A stretch of 57,960 nt of DNA from an uncultured Schlesneria sp. (lineage in GTDB: Bacteria; Planctomycetota; Planctomycetia; Planctomycetales; Planctomycetaceae): positions 1-57,960 of the forward strand of contig CAILLA010000087.1 of NCBI GenBank assembly GCA_903834925.1. Direction: 5' to 3'. How positions within the stretch are numbered: the stretch's first letter is position 1; the number at the start of each line of letters is the position of its first letter. Below, piece by piece: positions 26,172 to 33,638 of this stretch. Both the position numbers and the translations under genes were made by a program. Under the pieces are notes generated by a model. It was not told where the DNA came from and searched no databases. It worked only from the letters and a program-made list of their open reading frames with translations.

Positions 26172-28181
26172 ATGTCGCGATTGGTTGATTTGTTTCCGTC
26201 ACAACTGTTTCGCTGCAAGTTCCCTTGGGCGATCGTTTTGATCGCAATGCAGCTTGGCGCAACGCCACAGTTCGATTTCACTCGATCGGGAGCTGCCAAA
26301 AACTGGCGTCCGACTCATGATGTCGGGCCGATAAAAGTCGACAATGACGGACTGGTCATCAACATCACCGGTAACGACCCCTTCATTGAAGGGCCTGGTT
26401 TGAAGGTTGGGATTCCGAAGCCGGTGCAATTACGAGTGCGACTGAAATCCGAGTCGACCGGCCTCGCGCACATTTTCTGGTCCCAGGACAAACATTTCAA
26501 AGAAGGTCATTCGGTTCACTTTCCGGTCGATACAAACAACTGGACCGAAGTGAGTGTACCGCTTCCGTCGCTCGAAAAAGGGACCAGGTTTCGATTCGAC
26601 CCACCCGGAAAAAGCGGAACCTGTACGATCGCCTGGCTGCGATTTGAGGAAATCGGTGCGACGGGAATCACGCAAATCACCGCCACGGACGACGAGCTGA
26701 AATTCACCTACAGCGGCCTGGCAGACGAATTTGATCTCGTCGAAATTGCTCCGTTTCAACCCCTGGGTGATGCTGCATCCGCCCCTGTCTTAACTCACGT
26801 CCTGCCAGACAAAAGTGGCATGGTTTCCGTTCCTCGATTCGATGAGACCAACGCCGTGAAGCGAGACCGGATCTATTCGGCATTCGTTCCGGTGCTGGTT
26901 CATCCCAAGTCAGGACGAGTCCCCGCAGCGGGTGCAAGATTTGTCGACGGCTTTTCCGACGTATCGAAATACGAAGCACCCTTCCCCGTTTCGAAAAGCA
27001 AAAAAGGTTTGCAAATCCAGATGCCCGACGATGCACTGAAGTTGGGAGTGCAACACGCCGCCATCAATGTCAATTTGAACAGCCTGGTCGATCTGACAAA
27101 GAACCCTGCCAATCTCGAATGGATCATGGATGGGGAAACCTACTATTTCCATCGAAATCAGATCGAGAATATGCCGGTTAAGCAATTGAGCGATGCGGGA
27201 TGTACTGTGGCGATGATCATCCTGAGTTACGAGAGTGGTGATCCCGCCAAAGACGCCCTGATGCTGCATCCAAAGCGAGCTGCCGTTCTGCCGAATCATT
27301 TGGCCGCTTTCAACACGGTGACGCCAGACGGAGTCCGTTATTACAAGGCGTGTCTCGAGTTTCTCGCCGATCGCTTTTCACGTCCCGACAGCACGTATGG
27401 TCGCGTGGCGAATTACATTATTGGTAACGAAGTCACCTCGCACTGGGAATGGTTCAACGTCGGGCCGATGCCTGGCGAGCTTGTCGTGGCGGAATACGAA
27501 CGAGCCGTGCGGATCGCCCACACAGCCATCAAAAAGTTCTCGACAAGTTCACGCGTCTATTTGTCAATTGACCATCACTGGTCAACAACATACGGGAATG
27601 ATCCGCAAAAGGGACTTGCGGGCCGCAGGTTGCTGGATGAGTTCAGTCGTCGAGCGCGAATGGGAGGCGATTTCGACTGGCACCTGGCTCACCACCCGTA
27701 CCCTGAAAATCTGTTCGAACCCCGAACCTGGCTCGATAAAACAGCCGTTTCAAACTTCGACAGCCCCCGGATTACGTTCAAGAATCTTGAGCAACTGACA
27801 CGCTACTTTCGCCGCCCCGAAATGATGTTCGACGGTCAACCACGGCGGATCATTCTTTCCGAACAGGGTTTTCATTCCGACAATACGGAAGCGGGCGATG
27901 CCGCACAGGCTGCCGCGTATTGTTACGCATGGACCAAAGTCAGCCAAGAAGACGGCATCGATTCTTTTATTCTTCATCGACACGTCGATCATTCGGGCGA
28001 AGGAGGATTGAACCTGGGCCTTTGGCGACGGCAGCCCAATTCCATCGCTGATCCCTCCACCCCTCGACCGATGTATGAGGTCTTCATGAAAGCGGACACG
28101 CCAGAACGAGAAGAAGCATTCCGGTTTGCACTTCCCGTGATCGGGATCAAATCCTGGAAAGAATTGGATTCCAAGCGGTAG
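26172..28181 (+). CDS. DUF5722-family exported protein, probable glycoside hydrolase
   Basis: A 669-residue exported protein. ATG 26172 follows AGGAGG at 12 bases and gives a signal peptide (about residues 13-36); the earlier frame overlaps the KaiC-like gene. An N-terminal beta-rich domain (to about 220) precedes the DUF5722 region. There YIIGNEVTSHWEW (E420) and IILSEQGFHS (E564) sit where clan GH-A glycosidases carry the acid/base and nucleophile glutamates, with HHPYPENLFEP between. Glycosidase activity is my inference from this spacing and the TIM-barrel-like pattern; the family itself has no named activity that I know. A strong hairpin follows (28237-28272). Confidence 0.75.
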   Translation: MSRLVDLFPSQLFRCKFPWAIVLIAMQLGATPQFDFTRSGAAKNWRPTHDVGPIKVDNDGLVINITGNDPFIEGPGLKVGIPKPVQLRVRLKSESTGLAHIFWSQDKHFKEGHSVHFPVDTNNWTEVSVPLPSLEKGTRFRFDPPGKSGTCTIAWLRFEEIGATGITQITATDDELKFTYSGLADEFDLVEIAPFQPLGDAASAPVLTHVLPDKSGMVSVPRFDETNAVKRDRIYSAFVPVLVHPKSGRVPAAGARFVDGFSDVSKYEAPFPVSKSKKGLQIQMPDDALKLGVQHAAINVNLNSLVDLTKNPANLEWIMDGETYYFHRNQIENMPVKQLSDAGCTVAMIILSYESGDPAKDALMLHPKRAAVLPNHLAAFNTVTPDGVRYYKACLEFLADRFSRPDSTYGRVANYIIGNEVTSHWEWFNVGPMPGELVVAEYERAVRIAHTAIKKFSTSSRVYLSIDHHWSTTYGNDPQKGLAGRRLLDEFSRRARMGGDFDWHLAHHPYPENLFEPRTWLDKTAVSNFDSPRITFKNLEQLTRYFRRPEMMFDGQPRRIILSEQGFHSDNTEAGDAAQAAAYCYAWTKVSQEDGIDSFILHRHVDHSGEGGLNLGLWRRQPNSIADPSTPRPMYEVFMKADTPEREEAFRFALPVIGIKSWKELDSKR

Positions 28182-28236
28182 CGCCTCGCCTCTCCAATAA
28201 GTAACGTGTAGGAAATACTACGGAGAATGATCGTCG

Positions 28237-28272
28237 AGAGCACTGGCGTGCGTCTTCGCTCGCCAGTGCTCT
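28237..28272 (+). terminator. hairpin after the DUF5722 gene
   Basis: A 12-bp perfect stem, AGAGCACTGGCG (28237-28248) and CGCCAGTGCTCT (28261-28272), with a 12-base loop is followed by TTTAAA. The loop sequence GCGTGCGTCTTCGCTCGC recurs, reversed and degraded, near 39428-39448, so it is also a dispersed repeat. Confidence 0.6.
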
Positions 28273-28297
28273 TTAAATCGCGGTCTGCTTTTTGAAG

Positions 28298-28331
28298 ACA
28301 CTTGCGGCTCAAAGCTGCCGCCAGTGGCACA
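28298..28331. repeat. GCGGCTCAAAGCTGCCGC repeat
   Basis: This block with TTGCGGCTCAAAGCTGCCGC and GCCAGTGGCACAC is the near reverse complement of 39363-39393. Both lie next to a copy of the CGTGCGTCTTC sequence, so the two probably form one composite dispersed element. Confidence 0.6.
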
Positions 28332-28360
28332 CAGTCAAAGTCCGATGGGGCGTAACCCCT

Positions 28361-29101
28361 TCACGGAACCAGATTCGGCAATTTCGGCTTGGCGTCTTTA
28401 CCATGGTCCTGCAATGTGGCGTGGATAACAACTTTGACTGGCGGACCACCACCGAAATCAAGGCTCATGTCCTGATGCAACCCACCAATTCCAAATGGAA
28501 TATCACGATTCACAAACAATCGATGGACCATCTTCATCGTCATCTGGCCCAGGCTTTTTTCGTTTTCGCCCGAGATCACTCGACACTTTAATTCGCCCTG
28601 TTGCCACACGATCTTTTCTTCGGCCGTCTCGAACTTCAGGTTTTTCTGAGGGCCTTGAAAAAGAGTTGCAAAAATGGGGTCCTTGAGCTGAAGCGATTCG
28701 ACCGCCTCCGGTTCCTGAGTGCCGTACTGCACCCACTTAAGTGTCGCCTTGCTGACTGGATCCTTCCCTTCGCCAAACGCTTCTTCAGGGATCAGAAGCC
28801 TCCAGGTCAAATTGCCAAGCTGTGGAATATTGATGTCTGATGCGGTTCCCACCGTCTGCTCGTATTCAATAAACCGGCTTTGTTTTCCGTCAGACATGGC
28901 CTGCCCAACCGATCGCCCGGTGATGGTCATGATGGACTCTTGCTCATTCACCTTGACGTTGACATTAAATGTGACCCAGACCCCGTCGGCTGGCAGAGTC
29001 TGCATGAGCGCCCCAGATTTTGGTTCATCGGCGAATGTCAGCAAAGGTAATAATGCGATCAAATGCCAGACGATCATCAACGAAGAAAGGCAACGATTCA
29101 T
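28361..29101 (-). CDS. exported protein of unknown function
   Basis: No family was recognised. It has 246 residues with a signal peptide (SLMIVWHLIALLPLLTFA, cut near residue 25). The mature part is beta-rich with few cysteines: WVTFNVNVKVNEQESIMTITGRSVG, then LTWRLLIPEEAFGEG and a late FGGGPPVKVVIHATL. This looks like the recurrent planctomycete exported proteins that measure or modify a 'parameter' value. AAAGAG lies about 9 bases before ATG 29101. It stands alone; the C-terminus converges on the DUF5722 gene. Confidence 0.7.
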   Translation of the reverse strand: MNRCLSSLMIVWHLIALLPLLTFADEPKSGALMQTLPADGVWVTFNVNVKVNEQESIMTITGRSVGQAMSDGKQSRFIEYEQTVGTASDINIPQLGNLTWRLLIPEEAFGEGKDPVSKATLKWVQYGTQEPEAVESLQLKDPIFATLFQGPQKNLKFETAEEKIVWQQGELKCRVISGENEKSLGQMTMKMVHRLFVNRDIPFGIGGLHQDMSLDFGGGPPVKVVIHATLQDHGKDAKPKLPNLVP

Positions 29102-29201
29102 GAATTAATCTCTTTCCCGAACGCGGACAACTGAGTATGGGGATGCACGCAATCGTATCGTTTATCGTCAAGGTATAAAGCCGGGTTTGCAAAAGATTTC
29201 A

Positions 29202-29326
29202 GCCACAGATACACGCAGAACCACACAGATAACGAGGAGTAAATCTCAAGAAATCCAATTGAACGTCTCCTTTGCCCGTGTTTTTACCTTTGCATTTGTC
29301 CGTGTGCATCTGCGTGTATCCTTGGC
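29202..29326. repeat. inverted repeat GATACACGCAGA / TCTGCGTGTATC
   Basis: The left arm GCCACAGATACACGCAGAAC and right arm TGCATCTGCGTGTATCCTTGGC are imperfect inverted copies about 125 bases apart end to end. I recall the sequence type 'CACAGATACACGCAGA' as widespread in planctomycete and cyanobacterial gaps. The rest of the 29102-29558 gap shows nothing else clear. Confidence 0.65.
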
Positions 29327-29558
29327 AAACTCTCGTCGCTTGAGCATCGCTTTCAGGAAATCGTTGACACGCTCTCCGCACATCTTGACACCCTGGTAAA
29401 TTCCCGGGATGTTTCCGCTGTTTTACAAATCAGGCAATTGAAATGTCGTTGACAATCACATCGCCTTGAGCTCCAGTTAGAGCTTGGTCTTTGAATGCTC
29501 GAAGAGACGTTCAACGCACGTTTTTCTTACAAAACCATTCCGAGAAAAGGTAGAAGAG

Positions 29559-30248
29559 ATGCACGACGGACTTACGTTTCTGCTTCAAACAGGAGCCGCC
29601 CTCGTAATGGGAGTGGCAATTGGATCGGAACGCCAATTCCGCCAGCACACGGCTGGCTTACGAACCAACGCTTTGGTTTGTGTGGGTGCAGCAATGTTTG
29701 TCTCGTTGTCCCATATGGATCACGAAGGTAGCCCCACTCGGATCGCGGCCCAGATCGTCAGCGGGATCGGATTTCTGGGTGGAGGTGTGATTCTTCGCGA
29801 GGGTTTTAATGTACGCGGAATGAACACGGCGGCCACCCTGTGGTGCAGTGCCGCCGTGGGGACGATGGCTGGTGCGGGGTACGTCCTGCAAGCGGCATTG
29901 GGAACTGGAATCGTTCTGTTCGTGCATTTGGCTCTACGTCCACTCGTACGCATTATTGATGCAAACGCACGAGCCTCACAAGATGTCGACATGCTTTACC
30001 GCATCCGCGTTCTTTGCGAAAAACAGCATGAAGGGGTGATCCGGCTGGTTCTATTGCGGCACGTGAATTCCGATCCGAATTCGGCAATTCAAGGGATCAC
30101 GAAACAAGATGAAGATGCGCCCGATGAAACGTCTGTCGTTGCAGAAGTGCATTGCACGACCAGAAATGACAAATTTCTTAACGACCTTGTTTCCCGCGTC
30201 AGTATTGAGCCAAGCGTCACGAGCGTCAGTTGGGAGCGGGTTCAATAA
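29559..30248 (+). CDS. MgtC/SapB-family membrane protein
   Basis: A 229-residue inner-membrane protein. ATG 29559 is preferred over the upstream frame because AAAGG lies about 10 bases before it and the first membrane helix then starts at once (LTFLLQTGAALVMGVAIGSERQ). Family hallmarks are IGSERQFRQHTAGLRTNALV, GIGFLGGGVI and NTAATLWCSAAVG. Four to five helices are followed by a soluble C-terminal domain (about 150-229). MgtC proteins counter acid/Mg stress by acting on the ATP synthase in pathogens; here the role is unknown. It stands alone, with repeats on both sides. Confidence 0.9.
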   Translation: MHDGLTFLLQTGAALVMGVAIGSERQFRQHTAGLRTNALVCVGAAMFVSLSHMDHEGSPTRIAAQIVSGIGFLGGGVILREGFNVRGMNTAATLWCSAAVGTMAGAGYVLQAALGTGIVLFVHLALRPLVRIIDANARASQDVDMLYRIRVLCEKQHEGVIRLVLLRHVNSDPNSAIQGITKQDEDAPDETSVVAEVHCTTRNDKFLNDLVSRVSIEPSVTSVSWERVQ

Positions 30249-30734
30249 GATTCGTGGTACGTCGTCTCCACTCCCGCACTTTACGCAACCGAAGATGTCC
30301 TCTTTTGAAATCCTCGAATCGCTCAGTCTGCCATACATCAACTTCGTCAGCGGCTCGGAGAACCCCTCTCTCTCACTGGAACGCAGACCCCATGCCTCAA
30401 GACCTCTTCTACCGCCTTGAAGAGGATGTACGTGTGACCGAAGATACGAATCATAACCGTTATTACAACGCTCCCCATGCCGACCGAATACGAACTCACT
30501 ACGAAAACTTGCCTCAAAAACTGAGAAAAAACGGAATCGCGACGGTGATTCCCTGGCTCTACAACTACAACCTCGACTTTCGTTTCCGATAATCTTTGGA
30601 AGTCAAATCGATAGGCCCAGAAAAATCGCTGTTGAAACGGTGAGCTCTTATCGGCTATCCCAAAGGGACAAAGAAGCCAGTCCAGTTTTTCGTTGATTCC
30701 GTCAAGACTCGCGTTTTGGCACGACGATCTAGTT

Positions 30735-30890
30735 TTTGATTTCACCGACGGGCACTCCTGCATGAATCGGTCCCAATCGTAAGAGGTGATCAGTTTTTTG
30801 CCGTCATCATCTACCACGGCCCAATTCAAAATGTCAGTGACAGTGCAAATTCTTAATGATTCGCTTCCAAACGTTAATAACGTATGTATG
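30735..30890 (-). pseudogene. C-terminal gene fragment, unrecognised
   Basis: Read on the minus strand, about 50 residues look protein-like: LRICTVTDILNWAVVDDDG, then KKLITSYDWDRFMQECPSV. A stop codon (TAG) lies immediately upstream in the same frame and there is no ATG or ribosome binding site. A longer frame continues to 30347 but loses protein-like character. I infer the tail of a lost gene; the family is unknown. Confidence 0.35.
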
Positions 30891-31120
30891 TTTTTCTATT
30901 TACGTGCGACAAGTGTTATTGCGTTGTTATGTTGCTGTCTGTCCGGCAGCGAAATCTGCAAGGACGAGGAGAAAACCTTGATCAAAAGTTAACGAAGGTA
31001 ACGAAGTGATGAAAATCAAAAACAAAAGATTGTCGTCAGATTTACCCGGGAATATTGGAATTGGTTGGACTCGAAGACTCGACCGCACCCTACGAATCCG
31101 CAAAACGCATAAACCTGGTC

Positions 31121-31182
31121 GAAGTTGGCCAACTTCAACACCTGGGAAACCCTGCGAAATAGCGAAGTTGGCCAACTTTTTT
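31121..31182. repeat. TTGGCCAAC repeat element, copy 2
   Basis: Two AAGTTGGCCAACTT cores lie 37 bases apart, each a 14-base palindrome. The reverse complement aligns with 22503-22583. Confidence 0.65.
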
Positions 31183-31267
31183 CGAGGATTTCAAAAAAGG
31201 TGTCCTTCGGTCGGGCTGTTGTCAGGAGGCCCGCATTGCGAGGCGAACGAAGTGTCCGAGGGCTTAC

Positions 31268-31335
31268 GCACCCCGGCTCACCAGGTCAACGCGCGAACGA
31301 TTTCCCTATTTTAAACCCATCATCCGACGCCCGTG
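31268..31335. repeat. CGTCGGATGATGGG repeat, reversed copy
   Basis: The reverse complement (GGGCGTCGGATGATGGGTTT, then CGTTCGCGCGTTG and CCTGG) aligns with the direct copies starting at 32980 and 33045. Confidence 0.55.
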
Positions 31336-31509
31336 AACCGTTTTTACGGAACACCGAGTTGACTTAAGGTGCTGCAACATATAGATAATATGTGATGTGT
31401 TCTGCTGTCGCGGTTCGATGAAATAGTGTCGTTTTCGGTTTTTCGATTGAGAAACTTAACTCGATGCCATCAAACGGACTGTGACTGTAGCCGATGAAAT
31501 ACCCAACGC

Positions 31510-31533
31510 CTGAATTGGCGGACGCCAATTCAG
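31510..31533. promoter_or_regulatory. hairpin CTGAATTGGC/GCCAATTCAG upstream of DUF1501
   Basis: A 10-bp perfect stem with a four-base GGAC loop lies 54 bases before the DUF1501 start. It may be an operator, a leader hairpin or a REP remnant; the position is the only hint. Confidence 0.35.
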
Positions 31534-31587
31534 AACAGACTTGATAACAATGCATTGTGGAATGCTAACGCTAAGGTGAGGAATTCC

Positions 31588-32961
31588 ATGCTGACAATCC
31601 TGGGTCGTCGACCTTCGTCCATGAAGGGGTTCTGTGACGGAATCTCACGTCGTGATTTTCTCACTGTCGGTGGAATGGCGCTCGGGGGAATCTCCCTGAC
31701 AGATACACTTCGAGCAGAATCGCTGGCGAAGGCGGGGACGTCTCACAAGGCGATCATCAATATTTATTTGCCAGGCGGGCCACCGCATCTCGATATGTGG
31801 GACCCCAAGCCGCAAGCGCCGGTCGAAGTCCGAGGCGAATTTCAGGCGATCCAGACCAACGTTCCAGGGATCGAAATCAGCGAGATGTTCCCGCGAATGG
31901 CTCAGATGATGGATAAGTTCATCCTGGTGCGATCACTTTCGGATTCAGATGGCGGACACGATGCTTATCAATGCATGACAGGTCGGAGGAAGGGTGGCCG
32001 AACTCCGCCTGGAGGTTGGCCTCAGGGGGGAGCCTGGGTTTCGCGGATGAAGGGCCAGGTCAATCCGGCAATTCCCGCGAATGTGGCCCTCATGTATCAG
32101 ACGGGCAATCGGACCTGGGGTGAAACCGGCGACGGCGGTTTTCTGGGTGTCGCCCATTCCCCGTTCAACCTGCTGGGCCGGGAAGCTCGCAGCAGTTCTG
32201 AAAACATGACGCTTCACGGGATTACTCTTGATAAGCTGCGTGATCGTACCTCGCTACGCGCCTCATTGGACAAATTCCAAAAGACTGCGGATCAACGCGG
32301 TCAGATGGAAAGCATGGACGTTTATGCTCAGCAAGCAATGGGAATCCTGACCACATCGAAACTGGTCGACGCACTCGACTTGTCAAAAGAGGATCCTCGG
32401 ATTGTCGCTCGGTACGGCAAAAGTCGCGAAGAGTTTCAGCGAGACGGCGCTCCGCCGATGATCGAGAATTTCTGTGTGGCCCGGAGATTGGTCGAAGCGG
32501 GAGCACGATTCGTCTCATTGAACTATAGCCGTTGGGATTGGCACGGCGGTGACGGGATGAATTATCCAAAATGCCGTGAAGAGTGTCCGTTGCTGGATCA
32601 AGGTTTATCAGCATTGGTGACTGACCTGCATGAACGGGGTCTTGATCGCGATGTTTCGGTTGTTGTCTGGGGTGAATTCGGTCGAACACCGAAAATCAAT
32701 AACATGAACAGTCGCGATCACTGGCCGCAAGCGAATACCGCCGTCCTGGCGGGGGGAAGCATGCAGACGGGTCAGGTTGTCGGTTCGACAAACCGGAATG
32801 GCGAGCATCCGCAGTCTCGCCCGGTCAAATTCCAGGAAGTCTTCGCAACGCTTTATAAATGTGCCGGGATCGACGTCCAAAACGTGCGAGTCTTCGACCT
32901 TGCAGGCGTACCACAGTATCTGGTCGACCCCGGTAACGAACCATTACACGAAGTCGTCTAA
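31588..32961 (+). CDS. DUF1501 exported protein (sulfatase-like fold)
   Basis: A 457-residue DUF1501 protein. ATG 31588 follows GGTGAGG at 7 bases; the twin-arginine motif SRRDFL begins near residue 20, with hydrophobic VGGMALGGISL behind it. Motifs include INIYLPGGPPHLDMWDPKP, RSLSDSDGGHDAYQCMTGR, VVVWGEFGRTPKIN and SRDHWPQANT. The Gly-rich insert GRRKGGRTPPGG near residue 135 differs from the other three copies here. A short hairpin, ACCGGC-ACA-GCCGGT (32961-32975), overlaps the stop codon and may end transcription. The PSD1 gene lies on the same strand but 680 bases downstream, so it is probably separately transcribed. Confidence 0.88.
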   Translation: MLTILGRRPSSMKGFCDGISRRDFLTVGGMALGGISLTDTLRAESLAKAGTSHKAIINIYLPGGPPHLDMWDPKPQAPVEVRGEFQAIQTNVPGIEISEMFPRMAQMMDKFILVRSLSDSDGGHDAYQCMTGRRKGGRTPPGGWPQGGAWVSRMKGQVNPAIPANVALMYQTGNRTWGETGDGGFLGVAHSPFNLLGREARSSSENMTLHGITLDKLRDRTSLRASLDKFQKTADQRGQMESMDVYAQQAMGILTTSKLVDALDLSKEDPRIVARYGKSREEFQRDGAPPMIENFCVARRLVEAGARFVSLNYSRWDWHGGDGMNYPKCREECPLLDQGLSALVTDLHERGLDRDVSVVVWGEFGRTPKINNMNSRDHWPQANTAVLAGGSMQTGQVVGSTNRNGEHPQSRPVKFQEVFATLYKCAGIDVQNVRVFDLAGVPQYLVDPGNEPLHEVV

Positions 32962-32979
32962 CCGGCACAGCCGGTTTAT

Positions 32980-33085
32980 GCGCGTCGAACGATGGGATTA
33001 GAATCGGATGTTCGTTTGCGCGTTGCCGGGCACACCTGGTTAGCGCGCGTCGGACGACGGGTTCAGAATGGTGTGATCGTTCTCG
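32980..33085. repeat. two direct copies of the GCGCGTCGGACGACGGG repeat
   Basis: GCGCGTCGAACGATGGGATT (from 32980) and GCGCGTCGGACGACGGGTTC (from 33045) are 65 bases apart, each followed by AGAAT and a TGTTCGT/TGATCGT-type tail. A reversed copy is at 31268-31335. The repeat flanks the DUF1501 gene on both sides. Confidence 0.6.
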
Positions 33086-33253
33086 CTTTGATTTGGGAGA
33101 GCCTGACTGGACCGATGATATGACCAATCCGACCTGCGAGAATTTTTTTTTACGGGCTCTGAGCAGAACAGGCATCGAAACTCGAAGTGACACGGTCTCG
33201 CCCTCATTTGGTTTCGAAATTTGACTTATTGAATCAAAGTTAAGGATTTCCGC

Positions 33254-33386
33254 CAAAGTAGCCTTCTCGCTCCGCCGAGAAGAAAGCCGAATTGCCATTT
33301 GCCGAGTGATTGATCGGCGCTTACAAGTGCCAGCCGAGGACTGTTGCGATTCGGCTATCCTCTCGCGGAGCGAGAGGGCTACTTTG
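33254..33386. repeat. REPIN-like CAAAGTAGCC element, second variant
   Basis: The ends CAAAGTAGCC (33254-33263) and GGCTACTTTG (33377-33386) are perfect inverted repeats. The inner hairpins are TTCTCG-CTCCGC-CGAGAA on the left and its counterpart CTCTCGCGGAGCGAGAG on the right, followed by GCCGAAT/ATTCGGC. The loop GCTCCGC is shared with 7936-8106, but the stem bases have changed on both sides together, which keeps the pairing. Confidence 0.8.
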
Positions 33387-33474
33387 AACAGAGGCAAAGC
33401 CTCTCATCAGTCTTCGACAAAGCCGTGTATTTTAAGCTTGATCGTTCGCGCGTTGTTCGGCTGGGCGATGACTC

Positions 33475-33612
33475 GTAGCGGCAGCTTCCAGCCGCCGATG
33501 TCTTTGCAATGCGAATTGACTGTCGTCAGTCGGATCGACATTCGTTATATTTTGACTTTGAGTACTTCCACACTGCGGCTGCATTTCGCCGAGGCTGGAA
33601 GCCTCCGCTACG
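33475..33612. repeat. inverted-repeat element CGTAGCGG...CCGCTACG
   Basis: The left arm CGTAGCGGCAGCTTCCAGCC (33475-33494) pairs with the right arm GGCTGGAAGCCTCCGCTACG (33593-33612), 18 of 20 positions. A related solo end is at 1593-1611. It lies just before the PSD1 gene. Confidence 0.75.
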
Positions 33613-33638
33613 TTAGGCCCCCCCAGAGATCTTCACCA

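Larger units (their letters stand above)
30249..31587. other. 1.3-kb gap: gene debris and repeats
   Basis: Contents are a probable gene fragment on the minus strand (30735-30890), a TTGGCCAAC element (31121-31182), a CGTCGGATGATGGG element (31268-31335) and a hairpin (31510-31533). Short frames such as 30392-30592 (+) and 30888-30992 (+, signal-like CCC) show no domain. No complete gene is called. Confidence 0.5.

Noticed and set aside
30392-30592. 66-codon plus-strand frame (MPQDLFYRLEEDVRVTED...)
   Set aside because: Some protein-like character, but no ribosome binding site and no family; kept only as part of the debris gap.
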